Assembly: GCF_000308655.1 (NCBI RefSeq) | Contig: NZ_BAGC01000041.1 | Coordinates: 1-64,000, forward strand | Length of the DNA: 64,000 bases | Reading direction: 5' to 3' | Origin: Nocardia niigatensis NBRC 100131 | GTDB lineage: Bacteria > Actinomycetota > Actinomycetes > Mycobacteriales > Mycobacteriaceae | Shown: piece after piece, positions 54,027-63,238 of the stretch | How the letters are laid out: every line of letters starts with the position of its first letter | How positions within the stretch are numbered: position 1 is the first letter of the stretch | The notes under the pieces: generated by a model | Seen by the model: the letters and a program-made list of their open reading frames with translations, nothing else | What the model was told of the DNA's origin: nothing | Database searches by the model: none | Made by a program: the position numbers and the translations under genes

Positions 54027-55427
54027 ATGCGGAAGTGGCTACCCCTCTTCGCGGCCTGTCTGGGCACGCTCATGCTGCTCATCGACGTCACGATCGTGAA
54101 TGTGGCGCTGCCCGACATCGCCACCGATCTCGGCACCGGCCTGTCCGGACTGCAGTGGGTCGTGGACGGATACGCGCTGGCCCTGGCCGCGCTACTGCTC
54201 ATCCTCGGCTCGCTCGCCGACAAGGTCGGCGCGAAACCCACCTACCTCACCGGCCTGGTCCTGTTCGCGGCCGCCTCACTGGCCTGCGGTGTCGCGCAGT
54301 CCTCGGCGGTACTGGTGACGGCGCGCGCCGTACAGGGCGTCGGCGGCGCGGCCATGATGGCGACCACACTGTCGCTGCTGCACTCCACCTACACCGGCCG
54401 TGATCGCGGTATCGCGTTCGGCGCGTGGGGTGCGGTGTCGGGTGCAGCCGCGGGTGTCGGCGTCGTGCTCGGCGGTGTGCTCACCGATCTGCTGTCATGG
54501 CGGTGGATCTTCTTCGTGAACCTGCCGATCGCGGCGGTGACGATCATCTTGTCCGCCACAGTTTTCGGACCGTCGCCGCGACGCGCGGAGCGACGGCTGG
54601 ATCTGCCCGGCATGCTCGCGTTCGCGGTGGCGGCCACCGCGGTCACCTACGGGATCATCCGGGCCGGCGAGCACGGCTGGGGTGACGGTCGCGCCATCGC
54701 GACGATCATCACCGGGGCGCTGGCGGCGGTCGCCTTCGCAGTGATCGAGAACCGCAGTACCGCACCCATGTTGCCGCTGTCGCTGTTGCGCAGCACGGGA
54801 TTCGCGGCCACCCTGCTGGCCGCCGCCGGACTCAGTGCCGCCGCGTTCGCGGCGAATCCTCTACTCTCGTTGTGGTTGCAGCAGCAACTGCGGTTGTCGC
54901 CGTTGCAGGCGGGCCTGTCGATGCTGCCGATGGCGGTCACCGCGTTCCTGGTGGCGGGCCTGTTCGGCAGCCTGCTGCAGGATCTGGCCCCGAAGTGGTC
55001 GATCGGCGGCGGCCTGGTCCTGCTGGGCGTGGGCAGCGGCCTGCTGACCCTGATCGCCGCCGACTCCGGCTGGGCGGCAATGATTCCGGGCTTCGTCGTG
55101 ATCGGCATCGGGGTGGGCATGGCGGCTCCGACGCTGACGGCGGTCGGCATGGCGGCGGTGCCGCCGCAGCAGAGCGGCACCGCCGCGGGCACCATCAATA
55201 CCGCCCGCCAGCTGGGCCTGGCCCTGGGTGTCGCGGTGCTGGGCACGGTGTTCCGCAGCGCGGCGGGCGACGGCCGCTCGACCGCACAGCATTTCGTGAC
55301 GGGACTCGATACCGCGGTCGGTGTGGCCGGTGCGGTGGGAGTCGTCGCGGGTGTCGTCTCCTTCGCGCTGTATCGGGCGAGCGAGCGCGTCCCCGTTCCC
55401 GAACCGGCCCCCGCGCTCGTCGGCTGA
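54027..55427 (+). CDS. MFS multidrug exporter, EmrB/QacA type
   Basis: 466 residues from the ATG at 54027, chosen for GGAGG five bases upstream. It has 14 membrane helices. LMLLIDVTIVNVALPDIATDL, the A-loop GSLADKVGAKP, and motif C GVGVVLGGVLTDLLSWRWIFFVNLP are present. It exports drugs or metabolites by proton antiport. It is divergent from the double Lrp protein. The 282-base gap downstream holds no gene. Confidence 0.93.
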   Translation: MRKWLPLFAACLGTLMLLIDVTIVNVALPDIATDLGTGLSGLQWVVDGYALALAALLLILGSLADKVGAKPTYLTGLVLFAAASLACGVAQSSAVLVTARAVQGVGGAAMMATTLSLLHSTYTGRDRGIAFGAWGAVSGAAAGVGVVLGGVLTDLLSWRWIFFVNLPIAAVTIILSATVFGPSPRRAERRLDLPGMLAFAVAATAVTYGIIRAGEHGWGDGRAIATIITGALAAVAFAVIENRSTAPMLPLSLLRSTGFAATLLAAAGLSAAAFAANPLLSLWLQQQLRLSPLQAGLSMLPMAVTAFLVAGLFGSLLQDLAPKWSIGGGLVLLGVGSGLLTLIAADSGWAAMIPGFVVIGIGVGMAAPTLTAVGMAAVPPQQSGTAAGTINTARQLGLALGVAVLGTVFRSAAGDGRSTAQHFVTGLDTAVGVAGAVGVVAGVVSFALYRASERVPVPEPAPALVG

Positions 55428-55709
55428 GGACAGCATCAGAAACCGATCGGGATGCTCCTGAGAGGCGAAATACATTCGGCGCGGGCTATTTTCGAAAGAT
55501 CACGCTCGCCGCCGAATTACAGTGGACCGCACCGGCGCACAATGCGATCCGCCCCGTTTTCTCGCGACCCACCGTTCTCGTGCAGAAAGCCGCGGTGAAC
55601 TCATCATGTCGCCACTCTCTCGCCGCGATACCCGGCTCTGGGCGCCGACAAGATCAGGGAGCTCGCACCGAGGATTATTCACCGCGGTGAGAGCTCCCTG
55701 ATCGTGAAA

Positions 55710-56159
55710 TCAACGGAGCGGGAACCCCTCGGAGTCGCCCTCCGCGCGAGAGCCGAAGATGCGGCGCTCGTTCTCGGCGATGGGGACGTCGTTGATACTG
55801 GCTTCGCGGCGGGACATGCGGCCGTCGGGCGCGAATTCCCACAGCTCGTTGCCGTAGCTGCGGTGCCATTGGCCATTGTCGTCGTGCCATTCGTACTGGA
55901 ACCGCACGGCGATGCGGTTCTCGGTGAAGGACCACAGGTCCTTGCGGAGGGCGTAACCGTTCTCCTTGGCCCATTTCCGCTTCAGGAAGTCGATGATCTC
56001 GGCGCGACCGGTGAGGAACTCATCGCGATTGCGCCAGACGGAATCCTCGGTGTACGCCTGCGCGACCGTCTCGGGATCGCGGGTGTTCCAGGCGTTTTCG
56101 GCAGCTCGCACCTTGAGCCGGGCCGATTCGAGGTCGAAGGGTGGCAGTGGGGGACGCAT
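55710..56159 (-). CDS. NTF2-like DUF1348 protein
   Basis: 149 residues from the ATG at 56159. [51 protein letters not shown] and [25 protein letters not shown] match the DUF1348 branch of the SnoaL/NTF2 fold, small cytoplasmic proteins of unknown function often next to oxidases. It is on the same strand as the flavin-type oxidase, 26 bases away. Confidence 0.9.
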   Translation of the reverse strand: MRPPLPPFDLESARLKVRAAENAWNTRDPETVAQAYTEDSVWRNRDEFLTGRAEIIDFLKRKWAKENGYALRKDLWSFTENRIAVRFQYEWHDDNGQWHRSYGNELWEFAPDGRMSRREASINDVPIAENERRIFGSRAEGDSEGFPLR

Positions 56160-56185
56160 GGGTCGGACCTTTCCGGTTGGGTGGG

Positions 56186-57088
56186 TCAGGGGTTGGCCGG
56201 GGACAGTTCGGGGGCGCTCCAGCGCAGCGGGGTGGCTCCCGAGATCTCGACGACCCCGGTGATCGTGAAGTCGACGGCGCATTGCGCCCCGACGGTGAAA
56301 ACGCTCTCGTCCCAAGTGATCTCGGCGGTGCCGGTGAGCTGCAAGGTGGTGCCGGTGCGCCAATCGGGAACGAGCAGGCCGCAGCGGGGATCCGCGGCGA
56401 TATTGCCGAGGGTCATGAACATGGAGTTGCCGCGGTAGTCGGGCCAGCGTAGGCGGGTCGAGGAAAGCACCTGCAGGAAGCCGGGATTGCCGCCGCGATG
56501 GGAGGCGTCGGCGTTGCCGTCGGGATCGGCGGAGGCGATGAAGAAGGCGTCGGCGCGGGAAATCAACTGCCGCTGCTCGTCATCGAGCATGGTGGCGCGG
56601 CGGACCACCGGGTTCGTGCCGGTCACCCATCGCTCGATACCGCGGCGCGAGATGTATTTCGGGCAGTTCGAATACACCTGTTCGGTGTCGATGCGCAGCC
56701 CGGTGGCGGTGGGCGCGATCATTCCGTTCACCCGCATCCGACGGCGCAGCTGCGGCTGCACCGCGATCATCCCGACATGCCGTGTGCGCCGCAGCGATTC
56801 GGCCAGTGGATCACCCGCGACCGGCAGCGCCTCGACTTCGATGGCGCGAGCCCCCGAAGCATGCACGAACCCCGGCGGTCCCGCCAGCTGGCCGGCCCAC
56901 ATCCGCCCGTCATCGTCGGCCGCGCCCACCACGATCATGGGCTGCTCGGCCAGAAACTGCGCCGCGGCGGCAGGAATGTCGGCTCGAATCATCCGCCCGA
57001 CCCGCTGGGCGATGTCGGCCTGCCCCATGCGCCCCTGGACGGCCAGCTCTCCGGGGTGATAGGTCACCCCGCCGGTCAGTTCGTTCAT
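56186..57088 (-). CDS. Pyridoxamine 5'-phosphate oxidase-like (flavin split-barrel) protein
   Basis: 300 residues from the ATG at 57088. A first half with [22 protein letters not shown] and a second with [22 protein letters not shown] show a split barrel of the PNPOx-like type, longer than single-domain members. [11 protein letters not shown] is a characteristic insert. It probably binds FMN or F420 and reduces a small substrate. It forms an operon with the DUF1348 gene and probably the VOC gene upstream (16 bases). Confidence 0.88.
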   Translation of the reverse strand: MNELTGGVTYHPGELAVQGRMGQADIAQRVGRMIRADIPAAAAQFLAEQPMIVVGAADDDGRMWAGQLAGPPGFVHASGARAIEVEALPVAGDPLAESLRRTRHVGMIAVQPQLRRRMRVNGMIAPTATGLRIDTEQVYSNCPKYISRRGIERWVTGTNPVVRRATMLDDEQRQLISRADAFFIASADPDGNADASHRGGNPGFLQVLSSTRLRWPDYRGNSMFMTLGNIAADPRCGLLVPDWRTGTTLQLTGTAEITWDESVFTVGAQCAVDFTITGVVEISGATPLRWSAPELSPANP

Positions 57089-57104
57089 AGCCGCACCGGA
57101 TCTC

Positions 57105-57557
57105 TCAGAAGAAGCCGCAGGTGGGCGCGGCGCCGGAGGGCGCAGGGGCGTGATCCGCGCCGGAGGGCGCGTAGATCTCGAGGCGGATGCCGTCCGGATC
57201 GATGAAGAAGATGCCGCCAGAGGAGGCGCCCTCGCCGTGGGCGACCACACCGTCGTGGGCGAAGGCGACATCCAGCGCCTTCAGGGCGGATTCCACCTCC
57301 CGGACCTGGTCGATGGTGTCCACCTGGAACGAGAGGTGATGCAGGCCGGGAGTTTTCGCGGAGAACTCGCCGTCGCTCTGCTGCCACAGCGTGACCTGGA
57401 GTTTGCCGTCGCGGCCGAGGAAGGCGAAGCGCTGGGCGCCCTCGCCGCCGGCGCCGAGCTGTTCGAAGCCGAGTGCGCGGCGGTAGAAGTCCACCGAACG
57501 GTCGAGGTCGGTGACATTGAGGCCTATGTGCCCGGTGGCGAGAACAGGTGCGGTCAT
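57105..57557 (-). CDS. VOC-family (glyoxalase-like) protein
   Basis: 150 residues from the ATG at 57557 with GAAGGGG upstream. It has the paired beta-alpha-beta-beta-beta modules of the vicinal oxygen chelate fold: GHIGLNVTDLDRSVDFYRRALGF with metal-ligand candidate His, LHHLSFQVD, and SGGIFFIDPDGIRLEIYAPSG. It probably binds a metal and acts as a dioxygenase, glyoxalase or resistance protein. It is the first gene of the operon divergent from the CGNR regulator, with shared operators. Confidence 0.92.
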   Translation of the reverse strand: MTAPVLATGHIGLNVTDLDRSVDFYRRALGFEQLGAGGEGAQRFAFLGRDGKLQVTLWQQSDGEFSAKTPGLHHLSFQVDTIDQVREVESALKALDVAFAHDGVVAHGEGASSGGIFFIDPDGIRLEIYAPSGADHAPAPSGAAPTCGFF

Positions 57558-57593
57558 GAGAACCCCTTCGGAAGATTTAACCATCTTAGCCTG

Positions 57594-57665
57594 TTTTACA
57601 GGTTAGAAACTAGCGGCTGAGCACTGCCGTCGTCAACCCATATAGTTGTTTTTACTGGTTAGAAA
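57594..57665. promoter_or_regulatory. Twin 16-bp operators in the VOC/CGNR divergent promoter
   Basis: TTTTACAGGTTAGAAA (57594-57609) and TTTTACTGGTTAGAAA (57650-57665) differ at one base of 16 and are 56 bases apart. The first overlaps a small palindrome, CCTGT-TTT-ACAGG (57590-57602). The second runs into the ribosome site of the CGNR gene. They are likely sites for the CGNR protein, giving control of both genes. Confidence 0.65.
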
Positions 57666-57680
57666 GGAGTCGTGAGGCCG

Positions 57681-58232
57681 ATGGGCACGGCGCGGCGGTT
57701 ACCCTCAGGCGTGCCAGAACCACGCCCCCACCTCGGTGAACCGCTCGCCCTGGACCTGCTCAACACCCGCTGGATCGCGGCGACGGGACCCCAGGACCTG
57801 CTCACCGAGGTGTCCGGACTGCGGGAGTGGCTGGCCGACAACAACCTCGATCTCCCTGCCGACGAGGCGACCCTGCACGCGCTCGTGACAGCCCGGGAGG
57901 CGATCCTGCGCGCGGTCCGCGGCGAGACCGCCGACGACCTCAATGCCGTCCTGGCGCACGGCCGCATCCGCCGCGCCCTCACCCCGGAGGGCCCGGCCGC
58001 GCTCCCCGAGGTCGCCGATCCGGCCTGGCTACCCGGCTGGCTCGCCGCCGACAACCTGCTACATCTGCTGGCGAGCACCCCGGATCGCGTCAGACAGTGC
58101 GCGCACCCGCAGTGCGTCCTGTATTTCCTGGACACCTCGAAGAACGGCACTCGCCGCTGGCATTCCATGGCGGCCTGCGGCAATCGTGCCAAGGCCACCC
58201 GGCACTACGCGAAGAAGACCCAGGCGGAGTAG
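57681..58232 (+). CDS. CGNR zinc-finger regulator
   Basis: 183 residues from the ATG at 57681 (AAAGGAG eleven bases ahead; a GTG at 57672 is only two bases from it). The N-terminal ABATE-like domain begins PHLGEPLALDLLNTRW. The C-terminal zinc finger uses Cys140, Cys145, His161 and Cys166, the last in the CGNR motif, followed by a basic helix (AKATRHYAKK) for DNA. It is thought to regulate stress genes. It is divergent from the VOC operon, with twin repeats in the shared promoter. Confidence 0.93.
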   Translation: MGTARRLPSGVPEPRPHLGEPLALDLLNTRWIAATGPQDLLTEVSGLREWLADNNLDLPADEATLHALVTAREAILRAVRGETADDLNAVLAHGRIRRALTPEGPAALPEVADPAWLPGWLAADNLLHLLASTPDRVRQCAHPQCVLYFLDTSKNGTRRWHSMAACGNRAKATRHYAKKTQAE

Positions 58233-58289
58233 AAGAACCCGCTGCGGCTCAGCACAATTCGCCGAGCCGGCGAGAGCGGACGGACCCGG

Positions 58290-58481
58290 TCACCACCGGG
58301 ACTTCGGTACATCGAACTCCGCGCACAGGGCCCGCCACACGTCGCGGGGATCCACACCGGCCTCGATGGCCTGGGCGCCCGTCCGTCCCATGGACGGGAG
58401 GACATGGTCGGTCAGCAGCACGTCTCCCCGCGCCGTACCGAACTCGGTATGCAACAGCTCCTGGAACTCCGTCAACCGCAC
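58290..58481 (-). CDS. DUF3046 small protein
   Basis: 63 residues from a GTG at 58481. RLTEFQELLHTEFG, then DHVLPSMGRTGAQAIEAGVD, then PRDVWRALCAEFDVP is the full DUF3046 pattern. In mycobacteria this gene lies next to recA (Rv2738c as I recall); here 5.4 kb of other genes intervene. The function is unknown. It lies 91 bases downstream of the glycosyltransferase gene on the same strand. Confidence 0.93.
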   Translation of the reverse strand: MRLTEFQELLHTEFGTARGDVLLTDHVLPSMGRTGAQAIEAGVDPRDVWRALCAEFDVPKSRW

Positions 58482-58572
58482 GGCCGCGAGCCTACGCCAC
58501 CGTCCCGCACCCGGCCCACATTCCAGCTGTGACCGGGCACTCCGGTACCTCCGGGTGGCAGACCACCGAAGG

Positions 58573-59736
58573 TCAGACGGCGGGCGAGGATTCGACGGCG
58601 GCGTGACAGATCGCGACGGGGTCGGAGACCACGCCGATGCCGGCGGCGGCCGAGCGAGCCGCGACGGTGAAGGCGGGGTCGTCGAGGATGCGTTTGACGG
58701 CGTCCCGGACGGATTCGGGGGTGACGGGGCGGACCAGGATCGAACTACCGTGGCGGGCGGCACGATTGGCTAGTTCCCACTGGTCACCGCCACCGGGGAC
58801 GGTGACCACCGGGACACCGGCGAGCAGGGACTTGGCGAGCAGGCCGTGGCCGCCGCCACCGATCACGACCGAGGCGTGACGCAGGATCTCGTCCTGGCGG
58901 CCCAAACCGGCTGTGGCCCAGGGCGGGAGGTCGGCGGGTGGGGTGTCGAGCATGGAGACGGCGACCCGGACCCCGGCGCCTTCGAGGGCCTCGAGGGCGA
59001 TGTCGGCCAGGCCCGCCGTGCCGATCTGGGCGGTCGAGGGGGCGACCATGACCAGTGGTTCATCCCCGGGCGGCAGATCCAGGATGTGTTCGGTGGGCTC
59101 CCAGAGCAGCGGGCCGACCAGATGTGCGTTGTCCGGCCAGTCGGGGCGCGGTACCTCGAGGGCGGGCAGGGTGGCGACCAGGCGGGCGGTCGGGCCCGGA
59201 TCCTCCGGCGGCAGGCCGATACTGACGCGGGCCTGCTCGCGTTGCAGTTCCCCGCGCCGGATGGCCCGCGACGTCAGCCCGCGCAGCACCGAATCCCGGG
59301 CGCGGCCGCGCATGCCCTCACCGGCGGCGAGCCCACTCCCGATGGGCGGCAAGCCCTTCGAGGGCAGGTACAGCGGGTGCGGTGACAGTTCCACCCACGG
59401 CAGGCGCAGCCGCTCCGCCGCCATCCCACCCCCGACGGTGAGCACGTCGGACACCACGAGTTCGGGCAGCATGGCGCTCAGGTCGGGCAGGATCTCGGTC
59501 GAAACGTGCGCGGCCCGTTGATGAATCCTGGCGCCGGCGTCATTGTCGTCGTCCTCGGCGCGGGGTGCGAGGCCCTTGAGCCGACGCACTCCGATCCCGG
59601 TCTCGCGCGCCACGTCGAACCAGCGCGGGCTGGTGAACAGCACCGGCTCGTCGCCGGCCGCCAGCAATCGCTCGCACAACGCAATCGCCGGAAACGCATG
59701 CCCGGGATCAGGCCCGGCCACCACCGCTACTCGCAC
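58573..59736 (-). CDS. UGT-like glycosyltransferase (GT1 family)
   Basis: 387 residues from a GTG at 59736. The N-terminal Rossmann start RVAVVAGPDPGHAFPAIALC and the C-terminal VVIGGGGHGLLAKSLLAGVPVVTVPGGGDQWELANR with the donor-binding His and DQ pair fit GT1 (MGT/UGT-like) enzymes. It should transfer a sugar from a nucleotide donor to a small acceptor. It matches the mycobacterial gene next to DUF3046 in order (Rv2739c as I recall). Confidence 0.9.
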   Translation of the reverse strand: MRVAVVAGPDPGHAFPAIALCERLLAAGDEPVLFTSPRWFDVARETGIGVRRLKGLAPRAEDDDNDAGARIHQRAAHVSTEILPDLSAMLPELVVSDVLTVGGGMAAERLRLPWVELSPHPLYLPSKGLPPIGSGLAAGEGMRGRARDSVLRGLTSRAIRRGELQREQARVSIGLPPEDPGPTARLVATLPALEVPRPDWPDNAHLVGPLLWEPTEHILDLPPGDEPLVMVAPSTAQIGTAGLADIALEALEGAGVRVAVSMLDTPPADLPPWATAGLGRQDEILRHASVVIGGGGHGLLAKSLLAGVPVVTVPGGGDQWELANRAARHGSSILVRPVTPESVRDAVKRILDDPAFTVAARSAAAGIGVVSDPVAICHAAVESSPAV

Positions 59737-59830
59737 GGCCCCAGCGTGCCACACGCCGATCCCCCGCCGCCCCGCGACTCCACGGGCTGAGAGCTCCCCG
59801 CCTCCCCGCCACTCCAGCGCACACCCTTGC

Positions 59831-60544
59831 TCAGCCTCCGAAGTGGTAGAGCTCGAAGGTCAGGGCGTGGGCACCGGGGATGCCTTCCTTCGGGCCGGCG
59901 GTCATTTCCAGGACGGCGCGGGCCTGGGTTTCGGCCGGTTCTGTACTCAGGGCCTCGAGGTAGCGGCGGTGAGCGGTGAGGGATTCGACGGCGATCTCGA
60001 AGCTGTCGGTGACGTCGAGACCGTGGCTGCCGTCCGCGACGCCGTACACGGCGGCCCAGCGCGGCGACCAGATCGGCAGTTCGGCGATATCCGGGTGGAT
60101 CCATTGGTTGCCCGCGTCGGATACGGCGTCCAGGGCGGCGCGGCCGACGGCACGGTGGTCGGCGGAGTTGACGTAGCCGCGGGCCCAGGTGTCGCCGAAG
60201 TTGAACAGCACCACCATGTCCGGGCGGTGGCGTCGGATGGCGGCGGCCAGGTCGCGACGCAGGGCCAGGGATTCCTCGATGCGCCCGTCCGGATGCCCGA
60301 GGAACTCCACCTCGCTGACACCGACGATCTTGGCCGAGGCCCGCTCCTCTTCCTCCCGCAGCGGCCCGCACGCGGCCGGCGGTAGCCCCGCGATACCCGC
60401 CTCGCCACTGGTGACCAGCACGTAGCGAATGTCCTTACCCTGCCTGGTCCAGCGCGCGACCGCGGCGGCCGCACCGTATTCGATGTCATCGGGATGCGCG
60501 GCGATGACGATCCCGCGCTGCCAGTCCTCGGGAAGCTGCTCCAT
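59831..60544 (-). CDS. PIG-L (LmbE-like) deacetylase
   Basis: 237 residues from the ATG at 60544 (a GTG five codons earlier is possible). AAHPDDIEYGAAAAVARW carries the zinc motif HPDD, VLVTSGEAG follows, and the later DHRAVGRAALDAV holds the third zinc His. It removes acetyl groups from GlcNAc-type sugars, as MshB or the mycothiol-conjugate amidase do; the exact substrate is not clear. It follows the ROK gene by 76 bases and probably ends the sugar-transporter operon. Confidence 0.92.
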   Translation of the reverse strand: MEQLPEDWQRGIVIAAHPDDIEYGAAAAVARWTRQGKDIRYVLVTSGEAGIAGLPPAACGPLREEEERASAKIVGVSEVEFLGHPDGRIEESLALRRDLAAAIRRHRPDMVVLFNFGDTWARGYVNSADHRAVGRAALDAVSDAGNQWIHPDIAELPIWSPRWAAVYGVADGSHGLDVTDSFEIAVESLTAHRRYLEALSTEPAETQARAVLEMTAGPKEGIPGAHALTFELYHFGG

Positions 60545-60620
60545 GTCTTGATTGAACACGAGCCGACGCGGCCCACGCGGACCGACGCCAACTTCGCACC
60601 CTTCCCGGCGCGCCGGGACG

Positions 60621-61772
60621 TCACAGCATGGTGAGCACCCCTTCGAATGCCGCCTCCGCCGCCCCGAGCAGCTTGAGATCCGGTCCCAGGCGGGACTTTT
60701 CGATGCGGACCCCGCCGAAGGCGCGGCTGACCATGCTGCGGCGGTGCACCTGATCGCGGACGCGGGCGATGGCCGGTTCGGGTAGCGCGGTGAACAGATC
60801 TCCGAGCACCACCAGTTCGGGGCCGAGGATATTGACGACGTTGACCAGACCGAGGGTCATCCAGTCCAGATAGCCGTCGAGGCGAGTCTCCCAATCCTCT
60901 TGCAGCTCACGCAGTTCCGCGACGATCGCGCCGCGCGGACCGTGCTCGGGCATGCCCAGGGCCCGGCACAGCGCGGCCTCCCCCACCTCGGTCTCCCAGC
61001 AGCCTTCGTTGCCGCAGTAGCACTTTCGCCCGCCGGGCCGCACGGTCATGTGGCCGATTTCACCGAGATAGCCCGCGGATCCGCGCAACAGCGCGCGCTG
61101 CGCGATGAGCCCGCCCCCGACCCCGATATCGGCGGAGACGAAGACCGCGTCGGCGGCCGCACGACCGGCACCCCGGACATGCTCTGCGAGAGCACCGAAT
61201 TCGGCATCGTTGCCCACGGTGACGGGCACGTCGAGCACGGCGTGCAGCCGCTGTCCCAGCGCCACCTCACCCCAGCGCAGGTTGGCGGCATTGTGGACCA
61301 GGCCATCCGCGCGCCGCACCACACCCGGCACGCAGACGCCCGCCGCCACCGGCCGCAGCCCCAGATCCTCCGCGAGCATGGCCGCCGATTCCGCGACATG
61401 GGTGATCACCTCGTCCGGTTCCCGTTGCCGCCCACGCAGATTCCAGCTGTTGCGCCCCATGACCTGGCCGCCGAAGCCGACAAGCGCGATCCCCACGTGC
61501 TCGACCTGCACGTCCACCGCCAGCACCACCGCCGCCTGCGGTTGGGGCAGCACCAGCAGGGAGGGCCGTCCGGCGCCGCGCGCCAACCGCGGCACCTTCT
61601 CCTCCACCACCCCGTCCTCGGCGAGCCCGTCGACGAGCATCTTGATGGTGGACCGATTGAGCCCGAGCTCGACCGCCAGCGCCGCCCGGGTGGCGGGGCC
61701 TCCGATATGTAGCAGCCGCAGGAGGCTCGACCGGTTGAACCGGCGCACCTCGTCGGGTCGGGCGACGGTCAT
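60621..61772 (-). CDS. ROK-family transcriptional regulator
   Basis: 383 residues. An N-terminal winged helix (TRAALAVELGLNRSTIKMLVDGL) is followed by a ROK kinase-like domain with the zinc motif GHMTVRPGG then CYCGNEGCWE (His plus Cys ligands). Members respond to a sugar and repress transport genes. It lies 25 bases after the ABC permease, in the same operon, so it is probably autoregulated and controls the importer. Confidence 0.95.
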   Translation of the reverse strand: MTVARPDEVRRFNRSSLLRLLHIGGPATRAALAVELGLNRSTIKMLVDGLAEDGVVEEKVPRLARGAGRPSLLVLPQPQAAVVLAVDVQVEHVGIALVGFGGQVMGRNSWNLRGRQREPDEVITHVAESAAMLAEDLGLRPVAAGVCVPGVVRRADGLVHNAANLRWGEVALGQRLHAVLDVPVTVGNDAEFGALAEHVRGAGRAAADAVFVSADIGVGGGLIAQRALLRGSAGYLGEIGHMTVRPGGRKCYCGNEGCWETEVGEAALCRALGMPEHGPRGAIVAELRELQEDWETRLDGYLDWMTLGLVNVVNILGPELVVLGDLFTALPEPAIARVRDQVHRRSMVSRAFGGVRIEKSRLGPDLKLLGAAEAAFEGVLTML

Positions 61773-61797
61773 GGACTCGGTAATACCATTGTGCGGC

Positions 61798-63225
61798 TCA
61801 ACGACCCGTTATCGCCACGCGGCGTCTCGAGAGCGCGTCGACGGTCGCGGCGAGCAGCAGCACCAGCCCGGTCACGATGGACACCACCGCCGCGGGCTGC
61901 CGCAGCAGGCCCAGCCCGTTGGAGACCACGGCCAGCACCGCACCGCCGATCACCGCGTCGGCCACCCGGCCCCGGCCGCCGAACAGCGAGGTGCCGCCGA
62001 TCACGGCCGCGCCGACCGCGAACAGCAGGGTGTTGAGCCCGCCCGCCTGCGGATCGACCGAGCCGACCTTCGAGGAGTAGACAATGGCGCCGACCGCCGC
62101 GCAGGCCGAGCAGATGACGAAAACGCTTGCCCGCAACTGGGTTACGTTGATGCCCGCGCGCCGGGCCGCCTCCATGTTCCCACCGACGGCGTAGATGTGA
62201 CGACCATAGGTGGTGCGGGTCAGCACATAGGTCCCCGCGACCAGCAGCACCAGCACGATCGGAACCACATACGGCACACCGGAAATCACGATCAGCTTGC
62301 TCGGCGAACGATTCACGGTGAGCAGCGCCGTCACCACGATCGCGAACCCGCTCAGCGCCACCACCTTCGCGATCACCAGCGGCGCCGGCGAGGTGACCAG
62401 CCCGCGACGCCGGCGCCGCAGATGCCCGCCGAGCGTGACCGTCGCATAACCACCGGCCGCCACGACACAGAGCGCCCAGCTCCCCACGGTGGACAGGTTC
62501 CCGTTCGCCACGGCGTTGAGCACGTGCGACGAACTGATCCCCAACACCCCGCCCTCACCGATGAGCTGCAGGATCACGCCCTGCCACGCCAGGAACAAGG
62601 CCAGCGTCACCACGAACGACGGCATCCCGATCTTCGCGATCAGAAACCCGGTGATGCACCCGATGGCCGCGCCCACACACACCGCAAGCAGCATCTCGAC
62701 CCACGGATTCGCTTGAAAGCCAACAATTGTCAGCACGATCCCCAGAACCGAGAACGCCACCCCGGGCCAGATCCGCAGCAGTCCCGCCAGGATCGCGGCC
62801 AGCACCAGCATGGCGTTGAACACGAAGAACACCGTGGATCCCATGCCGGTCAACAGGTTCCCGTTGTCCACGTAGTGCATGGCCAGCACCGCCCCCGCCA
62901 CCCCGGACGCCGTGCCCGCCGACAGATCGATCTCCCCGATCAACAGCACGAACACGATCCCGATGGCGATGATGGTCTGCCCCGCCCCCTGCGCGAGCAG
63001 GTTCGCGATGTTGTTGAGCGAGAGGAACACATCCGACATCAGCGAGAACAGCACCACCAGCGCGACCAGGCCCAGGATCGCCGGCAGCGACCCGATCTCC
63101 CCGCCGCGCAGCCGGGCCACATAGTCACGCACGGCATCTCGCGTCGACCGGGTCGTGGTGTCGATCCCGAAGTCGGTGATGGCGGTACCCGGTTCGACCG
63201 GCGCCGATTCCGAAACATTGGTCAT
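61798..63225 (-). CDS. Xylose-type sugar ABC transporter permease (XylH-like)
   Basis: 475 residues with about 12-14 membrane segments. GIVFVLLIGEIDLSAGTASG and FVVTLALFLAWQGV are the CUT2/branched permease motifs, and RRAGINVTQLRASVFVICS is the EAA-like loop. It is longer than ordinary RbsC, as for XylH. It forms the channel with the ATPase encoded upstream (13 bases apart). The binding protein is probably outside the window. Confidence 0.93.
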   Translation of the reverse strand: MTNVSESAPVEPGTAITDFGIDTTTRSTRDAVRDYVARLRGGEIGSLPAILGLVALVVLFSLMSDVFLSLNNIANLLAQGAGQTIIAIGIVFVLLIGEIDLSAGTASGVAGAVLAMHYVDNGNLLTGMGSTVFFVFNAMLVLAAILAGLLRIWPGVAFSVLGIVLTIVGFQANPWVEMLLAVCVGAAIGCITGFLIAKIGMPSFVVTLALFLAWQGVILQLIGEGGVLGISSSHVLNAVANGNLSTVGSWALCVVAAGGYATVTLGGHLRRRRRGLVTSPAPLVIAKVVALSGFAIVVTALLTVNRSPSKLIVISGVPYVVPIVLVLLVAGTYVLTRTTYGRHIYAVGGNMEAARRAGINVTQLRASVFVICSACAAVGAIVYSSKVGSVDPQAGGLNTLLFAVGAAVIGGTSLFGGRGRVADAVIGGAVLAVVSNGLGLLRQPAAVVSIVTGLVLLLAATVDALSRRRVAITGR

Positions 63226-63238
63226 AGCAGTGGCTTCC

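Noticed and set aside
55428..55709. Short frames in the gap after the MFS exporter
   Set aside because: None has a ribosome site, hydrophobic pattern or recognisable motif; the gap appears non-coding.
58843..59385. Plus-strand frame over the glycosyltransferase gene
   Set aside because: Shadow of a recognised GT1 enzyme, without any family similarity.
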